Source of the DNA: JAIOPA01 sp046076045 | GTDB taxonomy: Bacteria > Eisenbacteria > RBG-16-71-46 | Reading direction: 5' to 3' | DNA: 64,000 nt | NCBI GenBank assembly: GCA_046076045.1 | Contig: JBJTRI010000119.1 | Span: 1 to 64,000, forward strand | In this document: piece by piece, positions 52,784 to 62,000 of the stretch | Layout of the letters: each line of letters opens with the position of its first letter | Position numbering within the stretch: position 1 is the stretch's first letter | Position numbers and translations under genes: made by a program | Notes under the pieces: generated by a model | Seen by the model: the letters and a program-made list of their open reading frames with translations, nothing else | Databases searched by the model: none | What the model was told of the DNA's origin: nothing

Positions 52784-53464
52784 TCAGCGGAAGCGCGCCT
52801 TCAGCGAGCCCCAGCTCGACTTCGAGACCGGCGTCGGGTTGACGGACTCGAGGAACAGGACCGCGTCGTCGAAGTCCTGATCGCCACCGACCTGCTCCTC
52901 GAAGCAGAGGAACCACTGGCCGGCGTTCAGCCCGGTACCCGCGTAGGTCAGCGCCTGGGCGTTGCCCGAGTTGCGCGAGTCCTGCGTGTAGTACGTGCCG
53001 TTCGTGCCGTTGATGTAGAAGCCGAAGTTGTTGCGATCGGCGCCCAGGTACGTGGTCGTGCCCTGGAGGGCCGCCGTGTCGTCGAACAGGTTCACGACGA
53101 CGCGGGTCGGCAGGTTGCGGAACGAGGCGACTGCGAACCAGCCGGTCGTGGCCGCACCCGGGAACACCAGGTACAGCGACGGCGCCGCGGCGCCGGCGTT
53201 GTAGAGACCGAGCGCGTTGCCGGCGGCGTTGCCCGAGAGCTCGACCTGGATCGTGAACGTCGAGTTGTTCGAGACCGTCGCCGCCCAGCTCTGCACGGCG
53301 TTCTGGTCGGTCGCGACGTTGATGCCGCCATCAGCGGAGTTCAGGTAGCCCTGGAGACCGCCACCGAGCACGGTGATCTGCGGCGAACGCAGCGCGGCCG
53401 ACGCGGTGGTGGCCGCGAGGGCCAGCACGGCGAGGCCGGCGAAGAGAGTAGCGAAACGCTTCAT
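52784..53464 (-). CDS. Secreted DUF4114-like protein
   Basis: A 226-residue exported protein with a clear signal peptide (residues 1-23, ending TASAA). The mature part is beta-rich and Asn/Thr-rich; its end, FEEQVGGDQDFDDAVLFLES, is the DUF4114 signature (Asp-Phe-Asp-Asp). The last 13 residues, SKSSWGSLKARFR, form a basic amphipathic tail that may be a surface sorting tag. An unusually strong AGGAGG lies 9 nt before the ATG and the codon choice is less GC-biased than the neighbours, both of which suggest high expression. Likely a surface or matrix protein. Role unknown. Confidence 0.7.
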   Translation of the reverse strand: MKRFATLFAGLAVLALAATTASAALRSPQITVLGGGLQGYLNSADGGINVATDQNAVQSWAATVSNNSTFTIQVELSGNAAGNALGLYNAGAAAPSLYLVFPGAATTGWFAVASFRNLPTRVVVNLFDDTAALQGTTTYLGADRNNFGFYINGTNGTYYTQDSRNSGNAQALTYAGTGLNAGQWFLCFEEQVGGDQDFDDAVLFLESVNPTPVSKSSWGSLKARFR

Positions 53465-53838
53465 GGAGCATCCCTCCTAAGGAGAACTGTCGAACTGGGT
53501 GTTCCCGGAACGGGTCGTCATCCTGGATGTGTGCCGGATCCCGGGGGAGATCCAGCCCTTCGAACCGGGCACAGCCGGCTGACTAGGGGGGGGGACCGGG
53601 GGTCCCGCTGTCAGACCAAGGTGTGCACAGATACAGGAATAACATACCAGTCGCCCCGGTTCCTGGGAAGGGAATTCGACACGAAGTGGCACCAGTGTGT
53701 TGGAAAATGCCCACTTGCATCATGTTTCGCAGTAACGGGATGCCTTGAATTCCTTGGATTACCGGCGATGCCGGGAAGTGGTACCTGTCGAATCGGCATA
53801 ATTCCCATCCGACCCGCCCACTTGCCCGACCCTTGTGA

Positions 53839-53962
53839 GGCGAAGATTGTTGAGATTCCCGGGGCAACGACTTAGCCACGCCGAGGCGGCGTGCCCTCGA
53901 CGGGATCGCAATGGGTTACGAGCGCAGGTCGAGCGCCGTGCCACTCCTCAACAATCTTCGCC
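53839..53962. repeat. Structured element bounded by a 16-bp perfect inverted repeat
   Basis: GGCGAAGATTGTTGAG at 53839-53854 is the exact reverse complement of 53947-53962. The 92 bp between them can fold into two more stems: CACGCCG-AGG-CGGCGTG (53877-53893) and CTCGAC (53896-53901) with GTCGAG (53928-53933). The last stem encloses the repeated 20-mer at 53905-53924. As RNA this would be a three-way-junction-like fold just before the S1 gene. It could also be the end-to-end remnant of a small mobile element. Confidence 0.55.
53905..53924. repeat. Dispersed repeat, copy 2
   Basis: ATCGCAATGGGTTACGAGCG, matching copy 1 at 52453-52472 at 18 of 20 positions. It lies in the loop of the inner stem of the 53839-53962 element. 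Confidence 0.45.
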
Positions 53963-54005
53963 GCACTACCTTCCCCATAACGAGCCCATGCTTCAGGATG
54001 CGGCC

Positions 54006-55325
54006 ATGACCCGTGACCTAATCCTCCCGCCCGACGATGACGACCTCACCGACGCCGCTTCCGCCGCCGAGTTCGGGGCCATGCTCGAGGACTTCGAGCG
54101 CTCCCGTCCCACACCCGGGGCCACCGCCCCGACCGGTAAGCGGGCCCCCACCGCCGAACCCCGGGTCGGAGCCCGCGTCCAGGCCCGGGTGGTCTCGGTC
54201 TCGGGCGACAGCCTGCTCCTCGACATCGGCGGGCGGAGCGAGGCCGTGGCCGACGCCCGCGAGTTCCGCCGGGACGACGGGACGCTCACCGTCGAGGTGG
54301 GGCAGGTGCTCGACCTCGCCATCGTCGAACTGGGGGAGTCCCCGGTCCTGTCGCGCATCGCGCGCCCGAGCGGCCGCGGTCGCGTCTCGCTCGAGGCCGT
54401 GCGTCAGGCTCGCGAAGCCGGACTCGCGGTGCGGGGCCGCGTCACCGCGCTGAACACCGGCGGGCTCGCGGTGGACGTGGACGGAGTGCGTGCGTTCTGT
54501 CCGATCTCCCAGGTGGACTCGGGATTCGTCGAGGACGCCTCGACGTTCGTGGGGCGCACGCTCGAGTTCCTCGTCACCGAGGTGGACGAGGCGCGCCGCA
54601 ACGTGGTGCTCTCGCGTCGCAAGTGGCTGCAGCGCGAACAGGCCGCTGCAGCCGAGGCGCGCCTCGCGACGCTCGCCCCCGGGCAGGACCTCGAGGGCAC
54701 GGTGACGCGACTCGAGCCCTTCGGTGCGTTCGTGGATCTCGGTGGACTCGACGGGCTCGTGCACGTCTCGGAGGTCTCGCACGCACGCGTCGCGCACCCG
54801 CGCGAAGTGGTCGCGGTCGGGGACCGCGTGCAGGTGCGCGTGCTCAAGGTCGAACCGGGACGCGAAGGACGCGCGCGCATCGCGTTGAGCCTCAAGGCGG
54901 CCGCCCCCGACCCGTGGCACGACGCGGTGCGCGCGTTCCCGTCGGGTGCGCGCGTCTCGGGCGTGGTCGTGCGACTCGCCGACTTCGGGGCGTTCGTGAA
55001 CCTCGCCCCGGGCGTGGACGGGCTCGTGCACGTCTCGCACCTCTCGTCGCGCCGCATCACGCACCCGCGCGAGGTGGTCTCGCCCGGGCAGGCCGTCGAG
55101 GCGGTGGTGCTCGCGGTCGAACCCGAACGTCGGCGCGTGTCGTTGTCCATGCGCGAGGCCGCCGCGGAGGCTCCGCCGCCCTCGCGCATGCGGCGCACCG
55201 AGGAGCCGGACGACGAGCCGGTCGCCCCGCGCCCGCCGGTCGCGGACGAGGGCCCCACCCCCATGCAGTTGGCGTTCCGCCGCGCCCGCGAGGAAGCCGA
55301 GCGGCGTACCCGCGGCGAGTCGTGA
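54006..55325 (+). CDS. S1 domain RNA-binding protein (four S1 repeats)
   Basis: A 439-residue protein with an acidic N terminus and four S1 OB-fold repeats, roughly residues 55-125, 130-205, 225-300 and 310-385. The last two are textbook: FGAFVDLGGLDGLVHVSEVS and FGAFVNLAPGVDGLVHVSHLS. The C-terminal 55 residues are charged. It resembles a shortened ribosomal protein S1, which recruits mRNA to the 30S subunit; canonical S1 in most phyla has four to six repeats, so this may be S1 itself or a paralogue. Start at 54006 has AGGA 8 nt upstream; 53988 is an in-frame alternative. A structured inverted repeat lies 44 bp upstream. Confidence 0.85.
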   Translation: MTRDLILPPDDDDLTDAASAAEFGAMLEDFERSRPTPGATAPTGKRAPTAEPRVGARVQARVVSVSGDSLLLDIGGRSEAVADAREFRRDDGTLTVEVGQVLDLAIVELGESPVLSRIARPSGRGRVSLEAVRQAREAGLAVRGRVTALNTGGLAVDVDGVRAFCPISQVDSGFVEDASTFVGRTLEFLVTEVDEARRNVVLSRRKWLQREQAAAAEARLATLAPGQDLEGTVTRLEPFGAFVDLGGLDGLVHVSEVSHARVAHPREVVAVGDRVQVRVLKVEPGREGRARIALSLKAAAPDPWHDAVRAFPSGARVSGVVVRLADFGAFVNLAPGVDGLVHVSHLSSRRITHPREVVSPGQAVEAVVLAVEPERRRVSLSMREAAAEAPPPSRMRRTEEPDDEPVAPRPPVADEGPTPMQLAFRRAREEAERRTRGES

Positions 55326-55332
55326 GACACCC

Positions 55333-55361
55333 CGGCGGCGCACGTGAACGGTGCGCCGCCG
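55333..55361 (+). terminator. Hairpin after the S1-domain gene
   Basis: An 11-bp perfect stem CGGCGGCGCAC / GTGCGCCGCCG with a 7-nt loop, starting 8 nt after the stop. No U tract. It may end the S1 transcript or only slow transcription before the peptidase gene, which starts at 55384 on the same strand. Confidence 0.6.
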
Positions 55362-55383
55362 CGGTCCCACCCCCGGAGGACCG

Positions 55384-56820
55384 ATGTCCCGTTCCTTGAT
55401 CCTCGCGCTCCTGCTGTTCGCGGCCATGCCCGCGGTCGCCGCCGGTCCGTCGTCGGGGCCGCCCCCCGCGTCGCCGTTCACCACCGCGCAACTCGACCAC
55501 GCGCGCGCGTTGCGCGAGCGCGCCCTCGAGGACGACACGGCCTACGAACTGCTGCGCTCGCTCACGAGTCGCGTCGGCCCTCGCTTCGCGGGTAGCCCGG
55601 GGGACTCGGCCGCGGTGGCGTGGGCGGTCGCGACGTTGCGCGGCCTCGGGTTCAGCGCGGTGCGCACCGAACCCGTGCGCGTCCCGCGCTGGGTACGAGG
55701 CGACTGCCGCGTCGAGACCGTGTCGCCGTGGCCGCAGCGACTCGTCGCCGAGGCGCTCGGCGGCAGCGTGGCCACGCCCGAGGGTGGGATCGAGGCCGAG
55801 GTGGTGGGCGTGCGCGACCTCGACGAGCTCATGCGCGGGGACAGCACGCGATTCGCGGGGCGCATCGTGTTCGTGCAGCGCCGCATGGAGCGCAGCGCGG
55901 ACGCCTCGGGCTACGGGCCCGCCGTGGCCGGACGCACGCGCGGTGCGGCCGAGGCCGCGCGCCGCGGGGCGGTCGCGGTCGTCATCCGCTCGATCGGCAC
56001 CGACGACGACCGCGTCGCGCACACGGGCGCGATGCGCTATGAGCCCGGCGTGCCGCGCATCCCGGCGCTCGCGCTCTCGAACCCCGACGCCGACCTGCTC
56101 GGTGAGCAACTCGCCTCGGGCGCCCCGGTCCGCATGCGGCTGCGCGACTCGTCGAGGTGGGCCGACAGCACGTGGTCGGCGAACGTCATCGGCGAGATCC
56201 CGGGGCGCGAACGTCCGAACGAGGTGGTGGTGCTGGGCGCGCACCTCGACTCGTGGGACCTGGGGACCGGCGCACACGACGACGGCGCCGGCGTCTGCAT
56301 CATGACCGGTGCCGCGCGGCTCATCGCGCAGGCTCCGCTGCGCCCGCGCCGCACCGTGCGCGTGGTGCTGTTCGCCAACGAGGAGTTCGGGCTGAGCGGC
56401 GCGCGCGACTATGCCCGCACCCATGCCAGCGAGGCCGCGCTGCACGTGCTCGGCATGGAGTCCGACCTCGGCGCGTTCCGCCCGCTCGGCTTCCGCTCCC
56501 GCGTCGCCGACGAGTACCTGCCCGCGATGCGCGCCATCCACTCGCTGCTGTCGCCGCTCGGCGTCGAGTATCGCGGCAACGATGCGACCGGGGACGCCGA
56601 CGTGGGGCAGCTGGTGCCGCTCGGCATCCCGGTGTGCGACCTCGACACCGATGCGAGCACGTACTTCGACCTGCACCACACCGCCAACGACACGTTCGAC
56701 AAGGTGGACCCCGAACTCGTGCGCCGGAACGTGGCGTGCTACGCGGTCATCGCGTGGTTGGCCGCCGACCTGTCCGGCGGTCTGGGGCGACTCCCGGTCA
56801 GTCCTTCGCCCGCTCGCTGA
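55384..56820 (+). CDS. Secreted M28 family zinc peptidase
   Basis: A 478-residue exported aminopeptidase-like enzyme. Signal peptide 1-21. LLRSLTSRVGPRFAGSPGD opens the M28 domain, a PA-type insert lies at about 110-250, and the metal ligands follow: VLGAHLDSWDLGTGAHDDGAG (His and Asp), FANEEFGLSGA (Glu-Glu), MESDLGAF (Asp) and LHHTANDTFDKV (His). All five ligands are present. It probably trims peptides in the periplasm or outside the cell, in line with the secreted metalloprotease at 38709. GGAGG 4 nt before the ATG. Its 3' end overlaps the convergent LysR gene by 23 bp. Confidence 0.9.
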   Translation: MSRSLILALLLFAAMPAVAAGPSSGPPPASPFTTAQLDHARALRERALEDDTAYELLRSLTSRVGPRFAGSPGDSAAVAWAVATLRGLGFSAVRTEPVRVPRWVRGDCRVETVSPWPQRLVAEALGGSVATPEGGIEAEVVGVRDLDELMRGDSTRFAGRIVFVQRRMERSADASGYGPAVAGRTRGAAEAARRGAVAVVIRSIGTDDDRVAHTGAMRYEPGVPRIPALALSNPDADLLGEQLASGAPVRMRLRDSSRWADSTWSANVIGEIPGRERPNEVVVLGAHLDSWDLGTGAHDDGAGVCIMTGAARLIAQAPLRPRRTVRVVLFANEEFGLSGARDYARTHASEAALHVLGMESDLGAFRPLGFRSRVADEYLPAMRAIHSLLSPLGVEYRGNDATGDADVGQLVPLGIPVCDLDTDASTYFDLHHTANDTFDKVDPELVRRNVACYAVIAWLAADLSGGLGRLPVSPSPAR

Positions 56821-57709
56821 GCGTGCGCGAGGCCCCGCGCGTGATGGCCTGCACGGCGGGATGGTGCACGCGCCGCTCGGTCGTGATGGCGTAGAACGAC
56901 TCGCGGCAGTCGCCGGCTCGTCCGAGAGCGCGCAGTCCCCAGCGCTCGCGGGCCTCGCGGAGCGTGGCGGCGGGCAGCGGCAGGAACCCGAGCCCGTCGG
57001 CCGCGGCCATCTTCATGAGTGCGCGGTCGTCGTACTCGGCCACCACGCGCGGGGTCACCCCACGGTCGCGGAACCACGGTTCGAGCGTGCGCCGCAGTGC
57101 GGAGCCGGCTGCGGGCAGGAGCGCGGGGGCGTCCTCGAGCGAGCGGGGGAAGCGGGGCTTGAGCCGGGCCGCCAGTCGCGCGGTGGCGCAGAACACGATG
57201 GCGGACGACCCGAGCAGGTGGTGTTGCGTGCGCACGGGGGACGAGCTGGGTGCGGGCTCGTCGGCGAGCACGAGGTCGAGCCGGAACGCCGCGAGTTCGC
57301 CGAGCAGGTCGGCGACCGGGCCCTCGTGGCACACGAGCTGGACCTGCGCGGCGGCGGTGAACGCGGGTCGCAGCAGATCGTGGCACAGGCTCTTCGGGAG
57401 TGAGTCGGTGATCCCGACCGCGAGTCGCAGCGGGGCGTCCCCGGTCGGGGTGCGGAGGGTCGCCTGCAACTCGTCCCCGAGCGCGAAGATCTCGTCCCCG
57501 TAGCGGCACACCCGAGCGCCCGCTTCGGTGAGCGCGAGCCCGCGGCCCGCGCGCCGGAACAGCTTCTCGCCGAGGGCGTCCTCGAGCGCCCGGACCTGGG
57601 CGGACACGGTGGGCTGGGAGACGTGCAGTCGCTCGGCGGCGGCCCGCACGCTGCCCGTCCGGGCGACCGTCCAGAAGTAGCGCAGGTGATGGAAGTTGAG
57701 GGGCTGCAT
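56798..57709 (-). CDS. LysR family transcriptional regulator (NhaR-like)
   Basis: A 303-residue LysR regulator. LNFHHLRYFWTVARTGSVRAAAERLHVSQPTVSAQVRALE is the N-terminal helix-turn-helix, here given only as a description of residues 4-43, and resembles the NhaR branch (Na+-responsive regulators). The C-terminal part is the two-lobed co-inducer domain. Its 3' end overlaps the M28 gene by 23 bp in convergent orientation. No sodium antiporter gene is nearby, so the NhaR resemblance does not fix the target. It may control the divergent cohesin-like secreted gene at 58228, or itself. Confidence 0.85.
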   Translation of the reverse strand: MQPLNFHHLRYFWTVARTGSVRAAAERLHVSQPTVSAQVRALEDALGEKLFRRAGRGLALTEAGARVCRYGDEIFALGDELQATLRTPTGDAPLRLAVGITDSLPKSLCHDLLRPAFTAAAQVQLVCHEGPVADLLGELAAFRLDLVLADEPAPSSSPVRTQHHLLGSSAIVFCATARLAARLKPRFPRSLEDAPALLPAAGSALRRTLEPWFRDRGVTPRVVAEYDDRALMKMAAADGLGFLPLPAATLREARERWGLRALGRAGDCRESFYAITTERRVHHPAVQAITRGASRTLSERAKD

Positions 57710-58227
57710 AGGGGGGCAGCCTAGACCAGAGCCCGCCCTGCCGCACTCCCGGGTCCGGCCTGCGTCCACCATGCGTTCCGCAACGGGTCGTGCGGTTCGA
57801 CGGGCACCCCGGACCCGGGAGGGAGGGGGCCGGGCGGCGCGGGTTGGCAATGCCATGAAACCGCTTGGGAGCGCGCCTCGGCGAGGGCTATCCTTTCGAG
57901 CGTGTGGTGTTCCGACCGGAGCCCGCACGGATTCCACATATACATACACCCGACCGGCCGTCACCCCCCTCCGCCACGGCCCGGTTCGAAGTGAACCATG
58001 CGTGCGCCTCACCGCGCCGCCGGGGTCACCCTGCCATGCACCTGCGCCGATCCCACGACCTCGTGTCGGTCCGCGCCATCGCCCGGAGGGGCGCGATGGC
58101 GTGTCTCGTGTGTGCCCTCCGCGAGACCCGCCCGCTCCGCGCCGCGCGATCCCTTTCGCAACTGCGATCCGTTGCCGCCCCCTGCATCACTCCCGCCCAC
58201 TCGCGTCACCACTCCCCTGGAGCATCC
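57710..58227. other. Divergent intergenic region
   Basis: About 518 bases between the LysR gene and the cohesin-like gene. A promoter-like pair lies at 57865-57894. An AT-richer patch with CATATACATACA occurs at 57936-57948. In-frame upstream extension of the next gene is Arg/Ser-rich and unlike its signal peptide, so I leave it untranslated. Confidence 0.4.
57865..57894 (+). promoter_or_regulatory. Possible promoter of the cohesin-like and giant protein genes
   Basis: TTGGGA at 57865-57870, an 18-bp spacer, and TATCCT at 57889-57894. Transcription from here would leave a leader of about 330 nt. It is the best pair in the gap but the -35 is weak. Confidence 0.3.
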
Positions 58228-59037
58228 ATGCGTAACCTCACCCTGACCCTCGCGATCGCAGCGTTGTCGTGGCTCGCCGTTCCGGCGCAGGCCGCCGTCA
58301 CCGCCGCACTGGTCCCCGCCAACCAGACGGTGACGCCGGGCAGCGACTTCGACGTCTTCTTCGACGTCACGGCGGCCGGCTCGAGCTTCAACGGTATCGA
58401 CCTGGTCGTGTCCTGGGATCCGGCTCGGCTCACGCTGCTTCCGACCTCGCCCACGACGGCGCAGCAGGGCTGCCTCATGACCGGCACCTGCAGCGCATCG
58501 TGCGGCAGCACGTTCCATCGCTTCTCCACCGCGGCCGACAGCGCGGTGGCGACGAGCGTGATGCTCTGCAACGGCGTCTCGCTCACCGGCCCCGGGCGGC
58601 TCTACAAGCTCCGGTTCCGCGCCGCCAACGTGGTCGCGGCCACCGCCATCACGGTCCGTCGCGCCAGCTTCTACAACGCCGGTCTCACCGTGAGCCCGGT
58701 CAGCTCCGCGGGCTGCAACGTCGGGATCGGTGTCACGACCGGCGTCGAGGACGGGGTGCGCCCCGGCCTGCGCCTCCTGCGCGTCGAGCCCAACCCTGCG
58801 CATGGCCGCGTGCAGTTCCGCTCCGAGGACGACCACGCCGGGCTCGTCGCGGCCGAGGTGCTCGACCTCCAGGGCCGCGTGCGCCATCGCATGGCACCGG
58901 TCTGGGTGGGAGCGCGTGGTGGGTTCACGTGGGACGGCCGCGACCTCGACGGCGGCCGCCTGCCCGCCGGGCTCTACCTCGTGCGCATCCGCCGCGGCGG
59001 CAGCGATCAGACCCATCGGGTGACGCTGCTCCCGTGA
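58228..59037 (+). CDS. Secreted cohesin-like domain protein with FlgD-like C-terminal domain
   Basis: A 269-residue exported protein. Signal peptide 1-22 (ending PAQAA). Residues 25-165 are a cohesin-like beta sandwich (VTPGSDFDVFFDVTAAGSSFN, then VVSWDPARLTLLP) with several Cys that could form disulfides. Residues 185-269 are a FlgD-type sorting domain (LLRVEPNPAHGRVQFRSE, FTWDGRDLDGGRLPAGLYLV). Probably surface-attached. GGAG 7 nt upstream of the ATG. The stop overlaps the start of the giant repeat protein (GTGA), so they are made together. The giant protein carries cohesin-like modules of related type, which suggests a shared surface assembly. Confidence 0.75.
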   Translation: MRNLTLTLAIAALSWLAVPAQAAVTAALVPANQTVTPGSDFDVFFDVTAAGSSFNGIDLVVSWDPARLTLLPTSPTTAQQGCLMTGTCSASCGSTFHRFSTAADSAVATSVMLCNGVSLTGPGRLYKLRFRAANVVAATAITVRRASFYNAGLTVSPVSSAGCNVGIGVTTGVEDGVRPGLRLLRVEPNPAHGRVQFRSEDDHAGLVAAEVLDLQGRVRHRMAPVWVGARGGFTWDGRDLDGGRLPAGLYLVRIRRGGSDQTHRVTLLP

Positions 59038-62000
59038 CGAACACCCTCGTGCATCGGCTCCGCGACGCGCAGCGCGCGATCCGCGAGTGGGTGGCCCCGC
59101 GGCCGCTCACTCGGGCTCGTGCGTGCGCGGCGGTGCTCGCGTGCACGATGGTCGCCAGCGCTGCGCACGCGCAGACGCTGCGTCCCGACTTCCAGATCAC
59201 GAACGGGCAGGTGAACGCGCAGGTGCTGCGCGGCGACACGCTCTACGTGGGTGGCAGCTTCTCCTTCGTCGGTCCCGTCACGGGCGCGGGTGTGCCGGTG
59301 GACACGGCGACCGCACAGCCCCTCGTGGGCTTCCCTGCGGTGAACGGTTCGGTGTTCGCGGCCGTCTCGGACGGTGCGGGCGGGTGGTACCTCGGCGGCC
59401 AGTTCACCGCGGTCGGCAGCAGCCCTCGCAGCAACCTCGCCTACGTGCTCGCCGACGGCAGCGTGTCGTCGTGGAACCCGGGTGCGAACGGCGCGGTGCG
59501 TGCCCTGGCGCTGCGCTCGGGCGTGCTCCACTGCGGTGGCGACTTCCTCTCGCTCGGCGGCGTGCTGCGCAATCGCATCGGTGCGGTGAGCGCCTCGACG
59601 GGCGCGGTGCAGGCTTGGAACCCGAACGCCAACGCCACCGTGCGTGCGCTCGTCGAGGGCGCGACCGGGGTCTACGTGGGCGGCCAATTCACCTCGATCG
59701 GTGGTCAGGTGCGCAATCGAGTGGCGCTGCTCTCGTTCGCCACCGGTGCCGCGGACGCGACCTGGAACCCGAACGCGAACAGCACGGTGAATGCGCTCCA
59801 CCTCCATGCGGCCTCGGGTACGGTCTACGCGGGTGGTCAGTTCACCGCGATCGGTGGCCAGCTCCGCAATCGTGCCGCGGCGCTCGATGCCGTCACCGGT
59901 GTCGCCCGTGGCTGGAATCCCAACGTGGCCGCGACCGTCAACGCGATCGCGGCCGACGCCGCCACCGTGTACCTGGGTGGTTCGTTCACCTCGGTGGGCG
60001 GGCAGGCGCGCAGCCGCATCGTCGCGATCGACGCTTCGACCGGCCTGCCGACCGCATGGAACCCGAACGCCGGCAACACGGTCCAGACGATTCTCCTGAG
60101 CGGCGCGACCCTCTACGTGGGCGGCGACTTCCTCGCGGTGGGCGGCGAGGCGCGCAGCCGCCTCGCCGCACTCTCCACCGCGACCGGGCTTGCGACCGCG
60201 TGGAACCCGAGCGCGTTCGGCACCGTGTCCGTGCTGCAGTTCGACGGATCGCGTCTGTTCGTGGGCGGTTCGTTCAACGGGCTCGGCGGTGTGGCGCGCA
60301 ACAACCTCGCCGCCTTCGACGTCACGACCGGCCAGGTCACCGCGTGGAACCCCGACGCCAACAACCAGGTCCAGGCGCTCGCGCTCTCGGGCGACACGCT
60401 CGTCGTGGGCGGTAACTTCACCTCCGTCGCGGGCCAGGTGCGTAACGGTGCTGCGGCCGTGCATGCGATCACCGGTGCGCTGCACGCGTTCGACCCCAAC
60501 GTGGGCGGTCAGGTCAGCGCCATCGCGGTGGCGCTCCCGCGCGTCTACCTGGGAGGGCTGTTCGGGACGGTCGGGGGGCAGGTGCGCGTCAACCTCGCCG
60601 CGGTGAACTCGGCCACCGGTGCGGTCGAATCGTGGACCGCCGACACGGACGACCAGGTGTTCGCGATCGAGCCCACCGCGCAAGGCGTGCTCGTGGGTGG
60701 CAACTTCACCTTGTTGTCGGGCGTCGTGCGCGGGTTCATCGGCGCGCTCGACCCCGTCTCGGGGGCCGCGACCGCGTGGATCCCCGACGCGAACGGCACC
60801 GTGCGCACGATCGCCGCCGGATGCGACCGCATCTACGCCGGCGGCTTCTTCACGAGCATCGGTGGGCAGTCCCGCAACCGCGCAGCGGCGCTCAACCGCA
60901 GCAACGGCCAGGCGTTGTCGTGGGATCCCAACCTGAACGGTCCGGTATTCGCGCTCATGCCGCGTCCGGGCACGGTCTACCTGGGTGGCGTCTTCAGCAC
61001 GGTGGGTTCGACCGCGCGCAATCGCATCGCTGCCGTGGACCCGGTGAGTGCCGCGGTCACGGCATGGAACCCCAACTCGAACGGCACGGTGCGCAGTGTC
61101 GTGGTGGGGAATAGCGAGGCTTACGCGGGCGGACTGTTCTCCACCATGTCGGGCGCACCGTCGGGTAACCTCGCGGCCTTCCCCTCGGATGCGAGCCTGC
61201 CCTGTGCCACCATCGGCCTACCTTCGGGCCCGATCTCGACCGCGGTGGTCGGGGGTGCGGTCGCACACTCGTTCCCGGCCAGCGGTGGCACGTCACCCTA
61301 TTGCTATCGCGTCTCGTCGGGGACATTGCCGACCGGGCTCTCGCTCGACCCCTCGACCGGTTCGGTCACGGGCACGCCGCTCACCTCCGGCACGTTCTCG
61401 TTCTCGATCACCGCGACCGACGTGCGCGGCTGCACGGGCACCGTGGCGCTGACGTGGGCGGTGGCGCCCACGCCGGCTTCGAACGGTGTGGCGCCCGTCA
61501 CCACCGGGTTGTGCCTGAACCCCGAGGTGTCGGTGGTGCAGGTGCCGTTCTCGCTCGTGCGCGGGGACACGCTCGCGCTGCGCTCGGTGAGCGTGACGTT
61601 CCAGGTCGACACCACGCGCCTTCGGCTGCCGACGGCGGGCCCCGCATCGGCGCACGTCAGCGCCGGGGCGTGGGGAGCGGCGTTCCCGAACCGCACGCTG
61701 CAGGTCACCGAACTCGGCGGCGGCCGCTACACGGTCGAGGTCGCACTCACCGGTGCGCCGTGCGGGGTCACGACGGGCGGCACGCTGTTCTCGGTCGCGC
61801 TCGCAGCTCAGGGCCCGAGCGGGGTCGCCGCGGTGAGCCTGGTCGCGATCGGAGCCCAGGACTGCGCTGGCGTGCCGGTCGGGCTCAACATGGGGGCGGC
61901 GGGTGGCGTGAACGTTTCCACGTCGCCGATCGCGGTCTCGCCGGACTCGCTGCCGGTCGCGATCGCTGGCGGGGCCTACGCCGTCTCGTTCTCCGCGACC

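Larger units (their letters stand above)
53465..54005. other. Divergent AT-richer intergenic region
   Basis: About 540 bases between the DUF4114-like gene (minus) and the S1-domain gene (plus). From about 53620 to 53870 the base composition is far less GC-rich than any other stretch here. It holds a run of nine G near 53586, a hairpin CCGGC-GAT-GCCGG at 53762-53774, two GAAGTGGNACC copies, and the 16-bp inverted repeat at 53839-53962. Short ORFs across it lack the local codon bias. Confidence 0.5.

Noticed and set aside
53583..53879. Minus-strand ORF of 98 codons in the AT-richer island
   Set aside because: No RBS, no local codon bias, no family match, and it overlaps hairpins and the inverted repeat arm.
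53947..53962. Inverted repeat arms as an integron attC site
   Set aside because: The core sites GTTRRRY and RYYYAAC are not satisfied and no integrase is present.
57865..58227. 121-codon N-terminal extension of the cohesin-like gene
   Set aside because: The extension is Arg/Ser/Pro-rich and would bury the signal peptide; the ATG at 58228 has an RBS and an immediate signal sequence.
59240..61140. Regular repeat of about 145 bp that could suggest a CRISPR or satellite
   Set aside because: The period is a multiple of three, the unit is degenerate and in frame, and it encodes a protein repeat. No short identical repeats with unique spacers.
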